DNA from: Fusibacter paucivorans
GTDB taxonomy: Bacteria; Bacillota; Clostridia; Peptostreptococcales; Acidaminobacteraceae
Assembly: GCF_018390735.1 (NCBI RefSeq)
Contig: NZ_JAHBCL010000001.1
Span: 240,441-304,440, forward strand
Direction of reading: 5' to 3'
DNA: 64,000 nt
Below, one piece after another: positions 44,577-53,162 of the stretch (position 1 is the first letter of the stretch; each line of letters begins with the position of its first letter). The position numbers and the translations under genes are program-made. The notes below the pieces were generated by a model. The model was not told where the DNA came from, made no database searches, and saw only the letters and a program-made list of their open reading frames with translations.

Positions 44577-45794
44577 TTAATGGGCTTGCTTCGCCATTAG
44601 ATCAATGAGTCTTTGTGCGGCTGTCTCTGCAAATACTTGATCATTAATGTGATTTTGCATTTCTTCAAGTGTCACAATATCGCGGTTGACATTCTTTCGA
44701 ATGGTATCAAAGAGCGCTTTATCTTCTTCCGGTCCATAGAAAGCCTGTTCAGGGGCATCAATCATGGAAACCCCTTTCAGCGGCAGCATCAGCACCGTGT
44801 CGCCGCTCGCCATATTGAGTTTTTCTGCAATGATCTTGCCAAGCTGTTCGTTCTCAGTCACTGTGGTTCTCATTAGCGTTACGGTTGGATTATGTTTATA
44901 GAGATTGCGGTCTGCAAATTGCTTTGGCACGGTATCGTAAGGACCGAAGTTTACCATATCCAGCGCGCCTACGGATACAACCTGCGGAATGCCTTTCTTG
45001 CCGGCTGCTTCAAGTCGATTCGGGCCTGCGTTTAAAACGCCGCCGACCAATTCATCACACCATTCCGTCGTTGTGAGGTCGAGAACCCCTTCAATAAAGC
45101 CGCCTTCGATGAGTGACTCCATTGATTTACCACCCGTTCCCGTCGCATGAAAAGTCAGCACTTCATAACCGCGGTCTTCAAGGTATTTCCGCGCAAATTC
45201 CACACATGGCGTCGTAACACCAAACATGGTTGCCGCAACGAGCGGTTTCTTTTCGACTGTCTCCTTATTTTCGAATTTCACCATCCCGGCTATGGCAAAC
45301 GCTGCATTCGCAAAGATCTTTGTGGAAATTGAATTGAGCCCCGATACATCTACCACCGACGGCATCATCACAATATCGCTAGTGCCAACATAATGTGCCG
45401 TATTGCCTGAGGCAACCGTTGAAACCATCAGTTTTGGCACACCGATGGGCAGCTCGCGCATCGCAGGCGTAACCAGCGCCGTCCCGCCGGAGCCGCCAAG
45501 CGAGAGAATTGCATCAAACTTACCTTCTTTATAGAGTTCAGGCACTAGTTTCGCCATGCCCTTTGACAGTATTTCCGTTGCATAAGCGCGATCTTTTTTC
45601 GCTGCAATTGCTTCGATTGATTCACCTACTGCACTTGCCACCGCTGCGTTTGATACATCCGGTTCAAACGTCGGTTCAAATACCCCAGTATGGATCGTAT
45701 ATGTTTTTAAACCCAGTCCTTCGATTAATGCCTTTACATAAGCATACTCCTGACCTTTCGAATCAAATGTTCCCGCTATTGCTACAGTCTTCAT
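44577..45794 (-). CDS. Tm-1-like ATP-binding domain protein (UPF0261)
   Basis: A 405-residue soluble protein matching the N-terminal domain of tomato Tm-1. Features: KTVAIAGTFDSKGQEYAYVK at the start, LSLGGSGGTALVTPAMRELPIGVPKLMVSTVASGN in the first half, and ATMFGVTTPCVEFARKYLEDRGYEVLTFHATGTGG, two Rossmann-like halves with glycine-rich nucleotide loops. GGAGGTG precedes the ATG at 45794. In plants this domain is fused to a PEP-hydrolase-like barrel; here the barrel is the next gene, so the two probably form one functional unit. Chemical role unknown. Confidence 0.88.
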   Translation of the reverse strand: MKTVAIAGTFDSKGQEYAYVKALIEGLGLKTYTIHTGVFEPTFEPDVSNAAVASAVGESIEAIAAKKDRAYATEILSKGMAKLVPELYKEGKFDAILSLGGSGGTALVTPAMRELPIGVPKLMVSTVASGNTAHYVGTSDIVMMPSVVDVSGLNSISTKIFANAAFAIAGMVKFENKETVEKKPLVAATMFGVTTPCVEFARKYLEDRGYEVLTFHATGTGGKSMESLIEGGFIEGVLDLTTTEWCDELVGGVLNAGPNRLEAAGKKGIPQVVSVGALDMVNFGPYDTVPKQFADRNLYKHNPTVTLMRTTVTENEQLGKIIAEKLNMASGDTVLMLPLKGVSMIDAPEQAFYGPEEDKALFDTIRKNVNRDIVTLEEMQNHINDQVFAETAAQRLIDLMAKQAH

Positions 45795-45859
45795 CTCAGC
45801 ACCTCCAATACCAACGCAACGCAAGAATAAACCTCTGCGATTAACGTTGTTCATATATG

Positions 45860-45901
45860 TACAAAAAACAGTACAATCAACTACATGTTAATTGTACTGT
45901 T
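45860..45901 (-). terminator. Terminator or attenuator between the barrel-AraC regulator and the Tm-1-like gene
   Basis: Perfect 11-base arms AACAGTACAAT/ATTGTACTGTT (45867-45877 and 45891-45901) with a 13-base loop, then TTTTTTG on the minus strand. Only about 70 bases separate it from the next start codon, so partial read-through may set expression of the Tm-1-like operon. Confidence 0.75.
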
Positions 45902-45932
45902 CTCTGCACAAGAAGTAAATGTTTCTATGTCC

Positions 45933-47135
45933 TTAGGTCATGTGTTTATGTCTACTTCTAAATTGTGTCGGCGACTGACCTGAATATTTTTTAAACATTT
46001 TGCTGAACTGCGCATAATCCTGATAACCGACGAGATTTGCCACGGTGACCATTGCAATTTCATCATTGGCTTTAATAATCTCCATTGCCTTGTTCATTCG
46101 GTACTGCACCAAATAAGTGGGAAAACTGCACCCAACTTCTTTTTTAAACAAATTACTCAAATGACTTCTGGAGATATAGGCCACTTTTGCCAGATCCACA
46201 AAGGAGATTTTCTGCATATAATGTTCTGCGACGTATTTTTTCACAAACTGCACATAGTCATAGTGCTTTGTAATCCCTTCGAGCATTTTTGCCATTAAAT
46301 CATCTTCACTGAAATTGCCGGTGTTTTTGAATGCACGCGTGATGTTGGTTATCGATTTTTCCGAGGGAATGCGTTCAAATGAAGAACCGCCAATATAGCC
46401 GACTAGTTCTGTGTTGCTATACATGTACTGGACATCCACAGGGGTTTTCACAGGACCGCCGTAAATCATTTTGATAACATCCGGCCTTATGGCATTGCAA
46501 ACGTTAAAGATACGCTGCGCTTTGACTTTAGCCGCTTCCAGCGAGAGCACTTTTTTTGCACCAAGCATGCCGCCGGCTGTAAAGCCAAGATGCGCACAGA
46601 TAATATCCGCCCCGGCATTCAGCATATCGCGCGCCTGCTGCTCATTAAAAACAAAGGCAACGGTAAAGAGATCCTTTTCATGAGCAATTCGAATGGCTTC
46701 AACTTCCAGTGCATAAGAATATCCCGTTTCTTCAAGCGCTTCCCGGTATTGTCCGTCAATAAGGCCCACTGTGGGAAAATTGTTGATGCCTTCAAACCCG
46801 ATCTGTTTAATGCTTTCAATATAAGGTGTCAATTCAATGGTTGGATCGGTGGCATTTAATCCGAAAAAAACGGGAATATTTTTAATAACGGGCTTAATTT
46901 CTCTGGCGCCAAACGACATGACCATTTCGTTGCTGTTGCAAAACGGCAGAAATCCAGCTGTAGAGCTTCTGCCCATCTGACGAAACTTACCCGCATTTAA
47001 GACGAGCAAGAAGTCTGCACCACCCTGTTCTGCATACTTCGCCGTGATTCCCGCGCCTGAGGCGACGCCGATGATATGATTGCCAAGCTTTAACTGTCTA
47101 TGAAAGTTTTCAAGCACGTCTTTACGCGTCAGCAT
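45933..47135 (-). CDS. TIM-barrel (PEP hydrolase-like) domain fused to AraC DNA-binding domain
   Basis: A 400-residue protein with an unusual architecture. Residues 1-275 are a full PEP-hydrolase-like barrel ([73 protein letters not shown]), closely following the enzyme encoded at 43519. Residues ~300-398 are an AraC two-helix-turn-helix domain (FVDLAKVAYISRSHLSNLFKKEVGCSF; MVTVANLVGYQDYAQFSKMFKKYSGQSPTQFR). The barrel most likely serves as a ligand sensor for the pathway compound and the HTH binds the adjacent promoter. GGGAG precedes the ATG. No frameshift or stop separates the halves. Confidence 0.88.
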   Translation of the reverse strand: MLTRKDVLENFHRQLKLGNHIIGVASGAGITAKYAEQGGADFLLVLNAGKFRQMGRSSTAGFLPFCNSNEMVMSFGAREIKPVIKNIPVFFGLNATDPTIELTPYIESIKQIGFEGINNFPTVGLIDGQYREALEETGYSYALEVEAIRIAHEKDLFTVAFVFNEQQARDMLNAGADIICAHLGFTAGGMLGAKKVLSLEAAKVKAQRIFNVCNAIRPDVIKMIYGGPVKTPVDVQYMYSNTELVGYIGGSSFERIPSEKSITNITRAFKNTGNFSEDDLMAKMLEGITKHYDYVQFVKKYVAEHYMQKISFVDLAKVAYISRSHLSNLFKKEVGCSFPTYLVQYRMNKAMEIIKANDEIAMVTVANLVGYQDYAQFSKMFKKYSGQSPTQFRSRHKHMT

Positions 47136-47391
47136 GCTGTTCTCCCGTCTTTAAGTATTTTGTGCATCAAACACCCCATCAATATGGATGGGTCGATGAA
47201 TACAGTATCCTTGTATGTACTTACTACATCGTTATTCTATCAGGGAATGGACCGTACTGTAAATGTATGTCCGCAAATTATGGTCTAAAACTAGCGGTTA
47301 CCTTCTCTTTACTTTCATTGTACATACCGCTATACTGAAAATGTTAATGTATTGATTAAATCATAAATATTGATTGTATAAGGAGAATTAA

Positions 47392-47661
47392 GTGTTCCGA
47401 CTCTGGGGAAAAATAATGAAGCGCAATCATATTGTCAGTAGCAAGGTTTTTGAAATAGACCATGCCGACCTGAGCTTTGATGCAAAGATGGAACAAGCAC
47501 TTGATGCACTATGCTACCATTTCGATATCCAAAGACCCATGTGGTTTGAAGAAAACCGCCACCATTTGACGCTTACGGGAAAAACAGAATTTAAAAACCG
47601 ACATTTTATCGAAAGTATTGATTTTGACAGCTTTGTCATTGAACTCATCGAAAACGAATAG
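47392..47661 (+). CDS. Small conserved-looking protein of unknown function
   Basis: An 89-residue soluble, acidic protein starting at GTG (FRLWGKIMKRNHI), with AAGGAG six bases upstream; an internal ATG at 47416 is the alternative. It has an alpha/beta composition (MEQALDALCYHFDIQRPMWFEENRHH) and resembles short uncharacterised Clostridial proteins with an N-terminal RLWGKI motif. It precedes the TPR-GGDEF gene by 107 bases on the same strand and is divergent from the barrel-AraC regulator. Function unknown. Confidence 0.65.
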   Translation: MFRLWGKIMKRNHIVSSKVFEIDHADLSFDAKMEQALDALCYHFDIQRPMWFEENRHHLTLTGKTEFKNRHFIESIDFDSFVIELIENE

Positions 47662-47768
47662 CCTATACGCCAATAAACCTCAATAGAACCTATTCGTATA
47701 CCAATAGATGTGCTAATCGCGAAATAAACCTCACTTCGCGTTTCACAATTGAATACGGGGGAATCACC

Positions 47769-49286
47769 ATGCATGATATCTACGACCAATTTCGAGATAT
47801 TCTACGCAATGAATATGTCGATATCGAACTGACAAAGAAAAGACTTATCGCGCTAGAGGAGACAACACTTGCCGCAGGCGCCCAATTTGAACATTTCAGA
47901 CTGGCGTGTCTGAACAATCTACAGCATCAGCACGCCGTCGCCATTGACTATGCCAATCGTTCACTGAAAATTGCCGAAACTGAAAACGACATTTTTTTGC
48001 TGGAACATACCCACACACTGCTTGGATTTATTGCTTATAATCGTGGAAACTATGAAAAGTGTATTGAGCATTATCTATCCGCGCTTCAATACGTTCAGTC
48101 TCCGAGAATCATCAATAATATCGGGGCTATTTTTGATGATTTCAATGACATGTACGAGGCTTACCGCTATTATCGACATGCAGAAGAAATCTTTGATGAT
48201 CCGTTGAACTTTCGCCTTTTAGCAATTATTTACAGCAATATTGCAGAATGTCAAACCGCATTTGGCCATTATGATGAAGCCAAACGCTACCTCGAAATGT
48301 CGCAGGCGCAGATCCGAAAGTTCACGCATAGAGACGGGACCGCTTATATATACAATGCCCTCGGCGATTTGGCATTTATCCAAGGCGATTATGATACTGC
48401 TATTGAACACTACACCAAAGGTGAGGATTTTGCAAAAGATGAAGCCATTCTCGTCTACTACCGCAACTTTATTCTCAATCATGCGAAGGCACTTTACGCC
48501 AAAGGCAGTCTTACTGAAGCCAAGGCTAGAATTGCACTGTTATTCGAAAACAGTACGTATTATGCCTTTGATACCAACATCCCCGAAGTGCATGAACTCT
48601 TAGCCAAAATTGCCGACGCTGAGGGGGATCTTGAAATGGCAAATAAGCACTATAAAAAATATGTCAGGTTGATTCAAAAACGTGAAACAGAAAGTTTGCA
48701 GCATCGCAGTGAAAGCATTAAAACCGCCATTAAGTACGCTCAGCTTCACACACAATTAAGCACTTTAGATAAAATGTCAAAATCAGATGGACTAACGGGG
48801 CTGGCCAACCGTTTTGCACTTCGAGAATTTATGGATACATGGCCAGCAGTCAACTTGGAAAACCAAGCGGTCATTGCACTTTTCGATATCGATCATTTCA
48901 AATTACATAACGATTACTTTGGGCATGCACACGGCGATCGATGCCTGATGGAAGTTGCGAATATCTTAAAAACACATCTTACTTCTGAAGCCGGCGGCAT
49001 CTATCGCTATGGCGGCGATGAGTTTCTCGTTGCCCTCATTGGCTCAGAATCGTTTGACGCCCCTCGATTACTGGAAAACGCTCGGCATGCAATTGCGTCG
49101 CTTGATACGGCACAGATAAAACCCATAGGTGAAAAGCGTACGGCCATTACCTGTAGCATCGGCGCTGTAACAGTGCCCATCCACAGTCAACAATCTTTTG
49201 AAGACCTCTTTGATATCGCTGACCGCGCACTTTACATTTCAAAGGATCAAGGACGCAACTGCGTCACCGTGTTATCATCAAAATAA
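47769..49286 (+). CDS. TPR-repeat diguanylate cyclase
   Basis: A 505-residue cytosolic protein. About 300 N-terminal residues form tetratricopeptide-like helical repeats (for example IYNALGDLAFIQGDYDTAIEHYTKGEDF), a short coiled segment follows, and residues ~335-505 are a GGDEF domain with DGLTGLANRFAL, FDIDHFKLHNDYFGHAHGD and the intact active site YRYGGDEF. It should make c-di-GMP from two GTP. The RxxD inhibitory site is not present five residues before GGDEF. GGGGGA precedes the ATG. The TPR part probably binds a protein or peptide signal. Confidence 0.93.
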   Translation: MHDIYDQFRDILRNEYVDIELTKKRLIALEETTLAAGAQFEHFRLACLNNLQHQHAVAIDYANRSLKIAETENDIFLLEHTHTLLGFIAYNRGNYEKCIEHYLSALQYVQSPRIINNIGAIFDDFNDMYEAYRYYRHAEEIFDDPLNFRLLAIIYSNIAECQTAFGHYDEAKRYLEMSQAQIRKFTHRDGTAYIYNALGDLAFIQGDYDTAIEHYTKGEDFAKDEAILVYYRNFILNHAKALYAKGSLTEAKARIALLFENSTYYAFDTNIPEVHELLAKIADAEGDLEMANKHYKKYVRLIQKRETESLQHRSESIKTAIKYAQLHTQLSTLDKMSKSDGLTGLANRFALREFMDTWPAVNLENQAVIALFDIDHFKLHNDYFGHAHGDRCLMEVANILKTHLTSEAGGIYRYGGDEFLVALIGSESFDAPRLLENARHAIASLDTAQIKPIGEKRTAITCSIGAVTVPIHSQQSFEDLFDIADRALYISKDQGRNCVTVLSSK

Positions 49287-49306
49287 AGGCATACGTGATT
49301 AAAATA

Positions 49307-49342
49307 AAATACCCGCTGGCATTTGTTTGCAGCGGGTATTAT
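49307..49342. terminator. Bidirectional terminator
   Basis: AATACCCGCTG and CAGCGGGTATT (49309-49319, 49330-49340), with A- and T-rich flanks, between the convergent cyclase and dioxygenase genes. Confidence 0.85.
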
Positions 49343-49348
49343 TTGTCA

Positions 49349-50275
49349 TCATGTAACGATTTCAAGGAAGCTCGGGATAATTTCGCCTTCATAATAGAAG
49401 AGCCCCCTGCCGAGGTGATCTACATCCCAGACGCGCTGTGGATTATCGGGATATGCCGTATAGCCGCCGGCATAAACTTCAATTCTGTTACCGGATGGTT
49501 CCCAGAAGTAAATCGTCTGACCTCTTGTAATGGCATGTCGTGTCGGTCCTATGTCTTTCTTTAGACGATTGATTGCAATGAGATCTGCAACCTGACCCAC
49601 ATGGTTCCAGTCTTGCAGCAGGAATCCAACATGATGAATTTTGCCCGGTTTATCATATTCGACAAAGGCCAGATCATGCGGCTTGTTAGACCCTGTTATC
49701 CAAGTGGCCATGCGTTTGCCATCCGGCTTATTGCAGAGCTCCGGCACATACATATGCATGACCTCTGTGCAATAGCGTTCAGCTTCTTCAATATTCGGGC
49801 CGTAAAGGAGGAAGTGGTCAAGTCTGATGACACCCATCCCCCTAGGCGGCTCATTCCAGATATCAGGATTGATTGTGCCGGGCGTCTTTTCAGCCAAAGC
49901 GACTTCTGAATACAACTCAAAGGTATGGCCTGTACAAATTTTAAATCGATAGCGCTTACCATAACCGGGCTGATCACTATCAGCGGGGACTTCTGTAACA
50001 GTATAGCCAAATTGTTCCGTCGCCTTCACCATTTCCTGTAGTGTCTCATTCGAAGCCACTTTAAACGCAACATAATCTAGCCCCGCTTCATCTGCAAGGC
50101 GCAGCGTTACCGAATGATGATCAAATTCATCATATGTTTTAAGACATACGCGACCATCCGATGTTCGACACACTTCATCCATCCCAAGAATATCCTTATA
50201 AAACTTTAGTGTTTCGTCCAAGTCCAGCACGCGAAGTTGAATTAACCCAGGGCGCAAGCTTTGATTTAATGCCAT
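49349..50275 (-). CDS. Catechol 2,3-dioxygenase (XylE/DmpB type extradiol dioxygenase)
   Basis: A 308-residue two-domain VOC enzyme that opens catechols next to the hydroxyls using Fe(II) and O2. The iron ligands His154 (RLDHF), His215 (KIHHV) and Glu266 (NRIEVY) and the second-sphere His200, His247 and Tyr256 are all at the positions of Pseudomonas XylE plus one. AGGAGG precedes the ATG. The ferredoxin encoded just upstream matches the XylT protein that re-reduces oxidised iron in this enzyme. Its need for O2 is striking in a genome that otherwise looks anaerobic. Confidence 0.93.
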   Translation of the reverse strand: MALNQSLRPGLIQLRVLDLDETLKFYKDILGMDEVCRTSDGRVCLKTYDEFDHHSVTLRLADEAGLDYVAFKVASNETLQEMVKATEQFGYTVTEVPADSDQPGYGKRYRFKICTGHTFELYSEVALAEKTPGTINPDIWNEPPRGMGVIRLDHFLLYGPNIEEAERYCTEVMHMYVPELCNKPDGKRMATWITGSNKPHDLAFVEYDKPGKIHHVGFLLQDWNHVGQVADLIAINRLKKDIGPTRHAITRGQTIYFWEPSGNRIEVYAGGYTAYPDNPQRVWDVDHLGRGLFYYEGEIIPSFLEIVT

Positions 50276-50299
50276 ATCATTTCCTCCTAACTGTATTTT

Positions 50300-50590
50300 T
50301 TAACACGCGCTAAATGCGAGTGTCAAATCACTGAGTGGTGTTATGCAACACATTAAAACAATTCCTTCTCTTTCACAATCGACTGTAACATGGGCACGGC
50401 TCATGCGCTTAAGTTGATGATATGTTCCTGACACGACACGCATTCTGCAAACCCCGCATCCCCCGCCAAAACACCCATAACGTATTGGCGCATTTTCATA
50501 CCGCTGCATTGCAGCTAAAACACTTTCACCCGGCCGACACGTAAAGGCGCCGCCGTCAGGAAGCCGTATGTGAAAATGGTCATTCGTCAT
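50300..50590 (-). CDS. XylT-type [2Fe-2S] ferredoxin
   Basis: A 96-residue plant-type ferredoxin. Cysteines lie in GCFGGGCGVCRMRV (C-x4-C-x2-C) and a fourth in VLMCC, and the sequence VVSGTYHQLKRMSRAHV closely follows XylT of TOL-type meta pathways. That protein donates electrons to reactivate catechol 2,3-dioxygenase. GGAGG precedes the ATG, and the dioxygenase starts 25 bases downstream. No ferredoxin reductase gene is nearby, so a host reductase must serve it. Confidence 0.9.
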   Translation of the reverse strand: MTNDHFHIRLPDGGAFTCRPGESVLAAMQRYENAPIRYGCFGGGCGVCRMRVVSGTYHQLKRMSRAHVTVDCEREGIVLMCCITPLSDLTLAFSAC

Positions 50591-50627
50591 CTTTATTGCC
50601 TCCTTTCACAAATACTTGATCACTGAG

Positions 50628-50767
50628 GACCTTGCATCATTTAAAATTTAAATCCCTTCGAGAACCATTAAAGCCACCGTGCTTTGTTCAAACCCTCTAA
50701 AAAATGGTACAACAAAAACATCTCCCTAATTGTTAATTGGTAGTTTATATGATGATGTCATACTTTC
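50628..50767 (+). repeat. Degenerate candidate copy of the dispersed element
   Basis: GACCTTGCATCATTTAAAATT at its start resembles the element's left end, and TGATGATGTCATACTTTC at its end resembles the right end. At about 140 bp it is longer than the other copies, so the assignment is tentative. Confidence 0.3.
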
Positions 50768-50795
50768 AGACATCTCATCACTATTCACACTGTAA

Positions 50796-50834
50796 GCATT
50801 ACGCTTTTGCATTACGCTTTTACATTACGTTTTT
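50796..50834. repeat. Three tandem 13-bp units
   Basis: GCATTACGCTTTT twice, then ACATTACGTTTTT, between the hydrolase stop and the ferredoxin start. Confidence 0.85.
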
Positions 50835-50865
50835 ACATCTCTTTATATGTATCACGCTAGAATCT

Positions 50866-51708
50866 CTAGCGTTTAAACACCGGCTGCTCCATCATTAAAA
50901 AATTGTGTACCAGCGCGGCGAATTCTTCTGTTCGTTCGATCTGAGTCCAGTGGCCGCATTTTCCAAAGACGTGAAGCTGTGCATTTTCGATCATTTCAAT
51001 GAGTTTCATGGAGGTTTCCAGCGGAATAACGCGATCTTCACGGCCATGGACAATCAGTGTTTGATGGCGCACTTCCCGCAAATAGATTTCATACTGCGCC
51101 ATGGCTTCAACGCCTGCTTGCCTAGGTGCCGGAAACATGGATGAAAAGCTCTCTTGAAAACCTGGCTGAATACTGCCTTCATAGCGTCCCTGCGCCAGTT
51201 CCACAGGCATCAAGTCCCTGCTGTAAGCAAAAATGCCAATAAGCTCCTGCATATTTTCGATAGATGGCGTATATCCCCAGACGCGATCGAGACCGTAACT
51301 GAGTGGGAATGTCACACCCATGCTGCCCATGAGCACCAGTTTTCGAACTCTGTTTGGATATTTGATTGCCAATGCCAGTGCAATGGCTCCGCCAAAAGAA
51401 TTCCCTACGATGTCAACCTGCGCCACATCCAGTGTATCAAGAAAATCGACGGATTGCTTTATCCACGCATCAAGGTTAAAAACCATGCCTTCCGGCCTGT
51501 CCGTATAGCCAAAGCCCACGAGATCAGGCGCCAGTATCCGATGTGCCGATGAGAGTATTGGAAAGAGTTTCTGCCAATTTGCCCATGCAGAAACACCTGG
51601 TCCCGAACCATGCAGCATCAGGATTGGGAAGCCTTCTCCCACATCATGATAGTTGGTCATAAAAGTGCCTGTCTGTACTGATTTTGCGATTTCTGGTCTG
51701 TCTTTCAT
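50866..51708 (-). CDS. Alpha/beta hydrolase, 2-hydroxymuconic semialdehyde hydrolase-like
   Basis: A 280-residue C-C bond hydrolase of the DmpD/XylF/BphD group, which hydrolyses the ring-cleavage product to 2-hydroxypentadienoate and an acid. The oxyanion motif LMLHGSGPGVSAWANW, nucleophile Ser104 in GNSFGGA, the Asp region VHGREDRVIP and His in GKCGHWTQIE are all present. Start at 51708 with AGAGGTG. First gene of the meta-cleavage group. The later hydratase, aldolase and dehydrogenase genes are not in the window. Ketonic cleavage products (3-substituted catechols) suit a hydrolase-only branch. Confidence 0.87.
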   Translation of the reverse strand: MKDRPEIAKSVQTGTFMTNYHDVGEGFPILMLHGSGPGVSAWANWQKLFPILSSAHRILAPDLVGFGYTDRPEGMVFNLDAWIKQSVDFLDTLDVAQVDIVGNSFGGAIALALAIKYPNRVRKLVLMGSMGVTFPLSYGLDRVWGYTPSIENMQELIGIFAYSRDLMPVELAQGRYEGSIQPGFQESFSSMFPAPRQAGVEAMAQYEIYLREVRHQTLIVHGREDRVIPLETSMKLIEMIENAQLHVFGKCGHWTQIERTEEFAALVHNFLMMEQPVFKR

Positions 51709-51749
51709 TTCTAACACCTCTTTTTATGTAATTTATCTATCACTTATAC

Positions 51750-51815
51750 CATCATGCATCTTATGTCTCAGCATCATGCATCTTATGTTTCAGCAACATG
51801 CATCCTGTGTTTTAG
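51750..51815 (-). promoter_or_regulatory. Three 22-bp direct repeats in the promoter of the meta-cleavage genes
   Basis: Units at 51750-51771, 51772-51793 and 51794-51815 (consensus CATCATGCATCTTATGTYTCAG, split here as CATCATGCATC plus TTATGTYTCAG) with a partial fourth. A 22-base step is two helical turns. Position between the IclR gene and the hydrolase start suggests a multimeric IclR operator, as for PcaU/PcaR sites made of repeats. Confidence 0.6.
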
Positions 51816-51835
51816 CATTATGGTATCTTTTGCCC

Positions 51836-52627
51836 TTACACGCTGATTTGCTGCATCGCTTTTGAGATTTCGTCTGCGGTTCTCACCACACTGGCCTTCA
51901 CTTGCCCTAGCTTCGTTCCCTTCATGTCTGCCAACAATCCCGACACGCTAACCGCATATCGCACGTGATTTCTGCCGTCAAATATTGGCGCAGCGATACA
52001 GCGGATACCTTCCATGATCTCACCGTCATCCATTGCATACCCTTGGTCCCTAATAGCGCTGAGATCTTTCTCGAGCAATGGAAGCGTCGTAATGGTTCGA
52101 TCTGTAAACCGTTTAAGGCCATGCTTCCGGATAATAAAATGCATCTGATCGGATGGCATATACGCAAGAAGCACTTTGCCGAGCCCCGTACAGTGCAGCG
52201 GCAGCCGACCGCCTATTTCAGATACAAGGCGTATGAGATGCAATGAATCAATCTTGTCGAGATAGAGAACCTCACCCTTATCTTCCGTCCCAAGCTGTAC
52301 CATCTCGCCAAGTGTTTGATTGAGTTTTTGTATGTATGGTGATGCGACTCCTCGTATATCCCACATGCGGCCGACATGCATGCCCAGCTCAAAAAACCGA
52401 ATACCCAGACGGTATCGTCCTGTCTCTGGCGACTGATCCACATAACGGTACTGAACCAGTGTTGACAGCAGGCCGTGCACGGTACTCTTCGGCCAATTCA
52501 AAGTCCTTGAAATCTCTGTGAGCGAATATTCTCTCGGCTCCTTGGCCAATTCTTCCACCAAAATAAAAGCGCGCTCAACTGATTTGACATGAGCAGATTT
52601 TTTAGCGTCACTTGTAATGCTTTGCAT
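51836..52627 (-). CDS. IclR family transcriptional regulator
   Basis: A 263-residue regulator. N-terminal winged helix: AFILVEELAKEPREYSLTEISRTLNWPKSTVHGLLSTL; C-terminal IclR effector domain with TGLGKVLLAYMPSD and IRCIAAPIFDGRNHVRYAVSVSG. Aromatic-pathway regulators such as PcaR and PobR belong to this family. It is encoded immediately upstream of the hydrolase-ferredoxin-dioxygenase group in the same direction. GGGGTGAGG precedes the ATG. Confidence 0.92.
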   Translation of the reverse strand: MQSITSDAKKSAHVKSVERAFILVEELAKEPREYSLTEISRTLNWPKSTVHGLLSTLVQYRYVDQSPETGRYRLGIRFFELGMHVGRMWDIRGVASPYIQKLNQTLGEMVQLGTEDKGEVLYLDKIDSLHLIRLVSEIGGRLPLHCTGLGKVLLAYMPSDQMHFIIRKHGLKRFTDRTITTLPLLEKDLSAIRDQGYAMDDGEIMEGIRCIAAPIFDGRNHVRYAVSVSGLLADMKGTKLGQVKASVVRTADEISKAMQQISV

Positions 52628-53162
52628 TAATCCTCACCCCCCATGGTTAGGAAATCATTGTACGCTTATATGAACATTATATCATTCCAAAAAATACGCT
52701 TCAACGAATCTGTTCCCACATATCGAACGATGGTTCACGATAAGCGAATTTATGTAATTATTTCATATTTGTTATCGCTATAACTATGATTTTATATAAA
52801 TTTACCCTTGTTTGCTAAATAAAAACGATTTTCATCGCACCTTTTAAGGCATTTACCGTTGTAGAATTTATTGAGATAGACCTCTTGAGATAGATTTTTT
52901 CAGGGGATTTTGGGGGATTTTAGCGAATGATTTGGTAAAAAAAATATTGTGGTACTTTTACGTTTAGGGCTTCTTGACTATTTGAGAAACTGAAAAAGCC
53001 CCCATTATTTTATATTTATATACATTATTGCCATATTAAGGTATGCTATTTGTGAATCGGTGGTTAAAAAAGTCATCATAAAAAGCCATGGCGTTCGCTT
53101 CTTCTACTACTATAAAAATAGTAATCAAAACCTTATTTAGACTAAAACAGAAAGGAGGAACT
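52628..53162. other. AT-rich intergenic region
   Basis: No gene is visible in these 535 bases. Two short tandem duplications occur: TTGAGATAGACCTC/TTGAGATAGATTTT (52871-52898) and GGGGATTTTG/GGGGATTTTA (52903-52922). The region should hold divergent promoters for iclR and the sigma factor. Confidence 0.6.

Noticed and set aside
51750..51815. CRISPR array
   Set aside because: The repeats are contiguous direct repeats without spacers and no cas genes are present; the same applies to the other tandem repeats.
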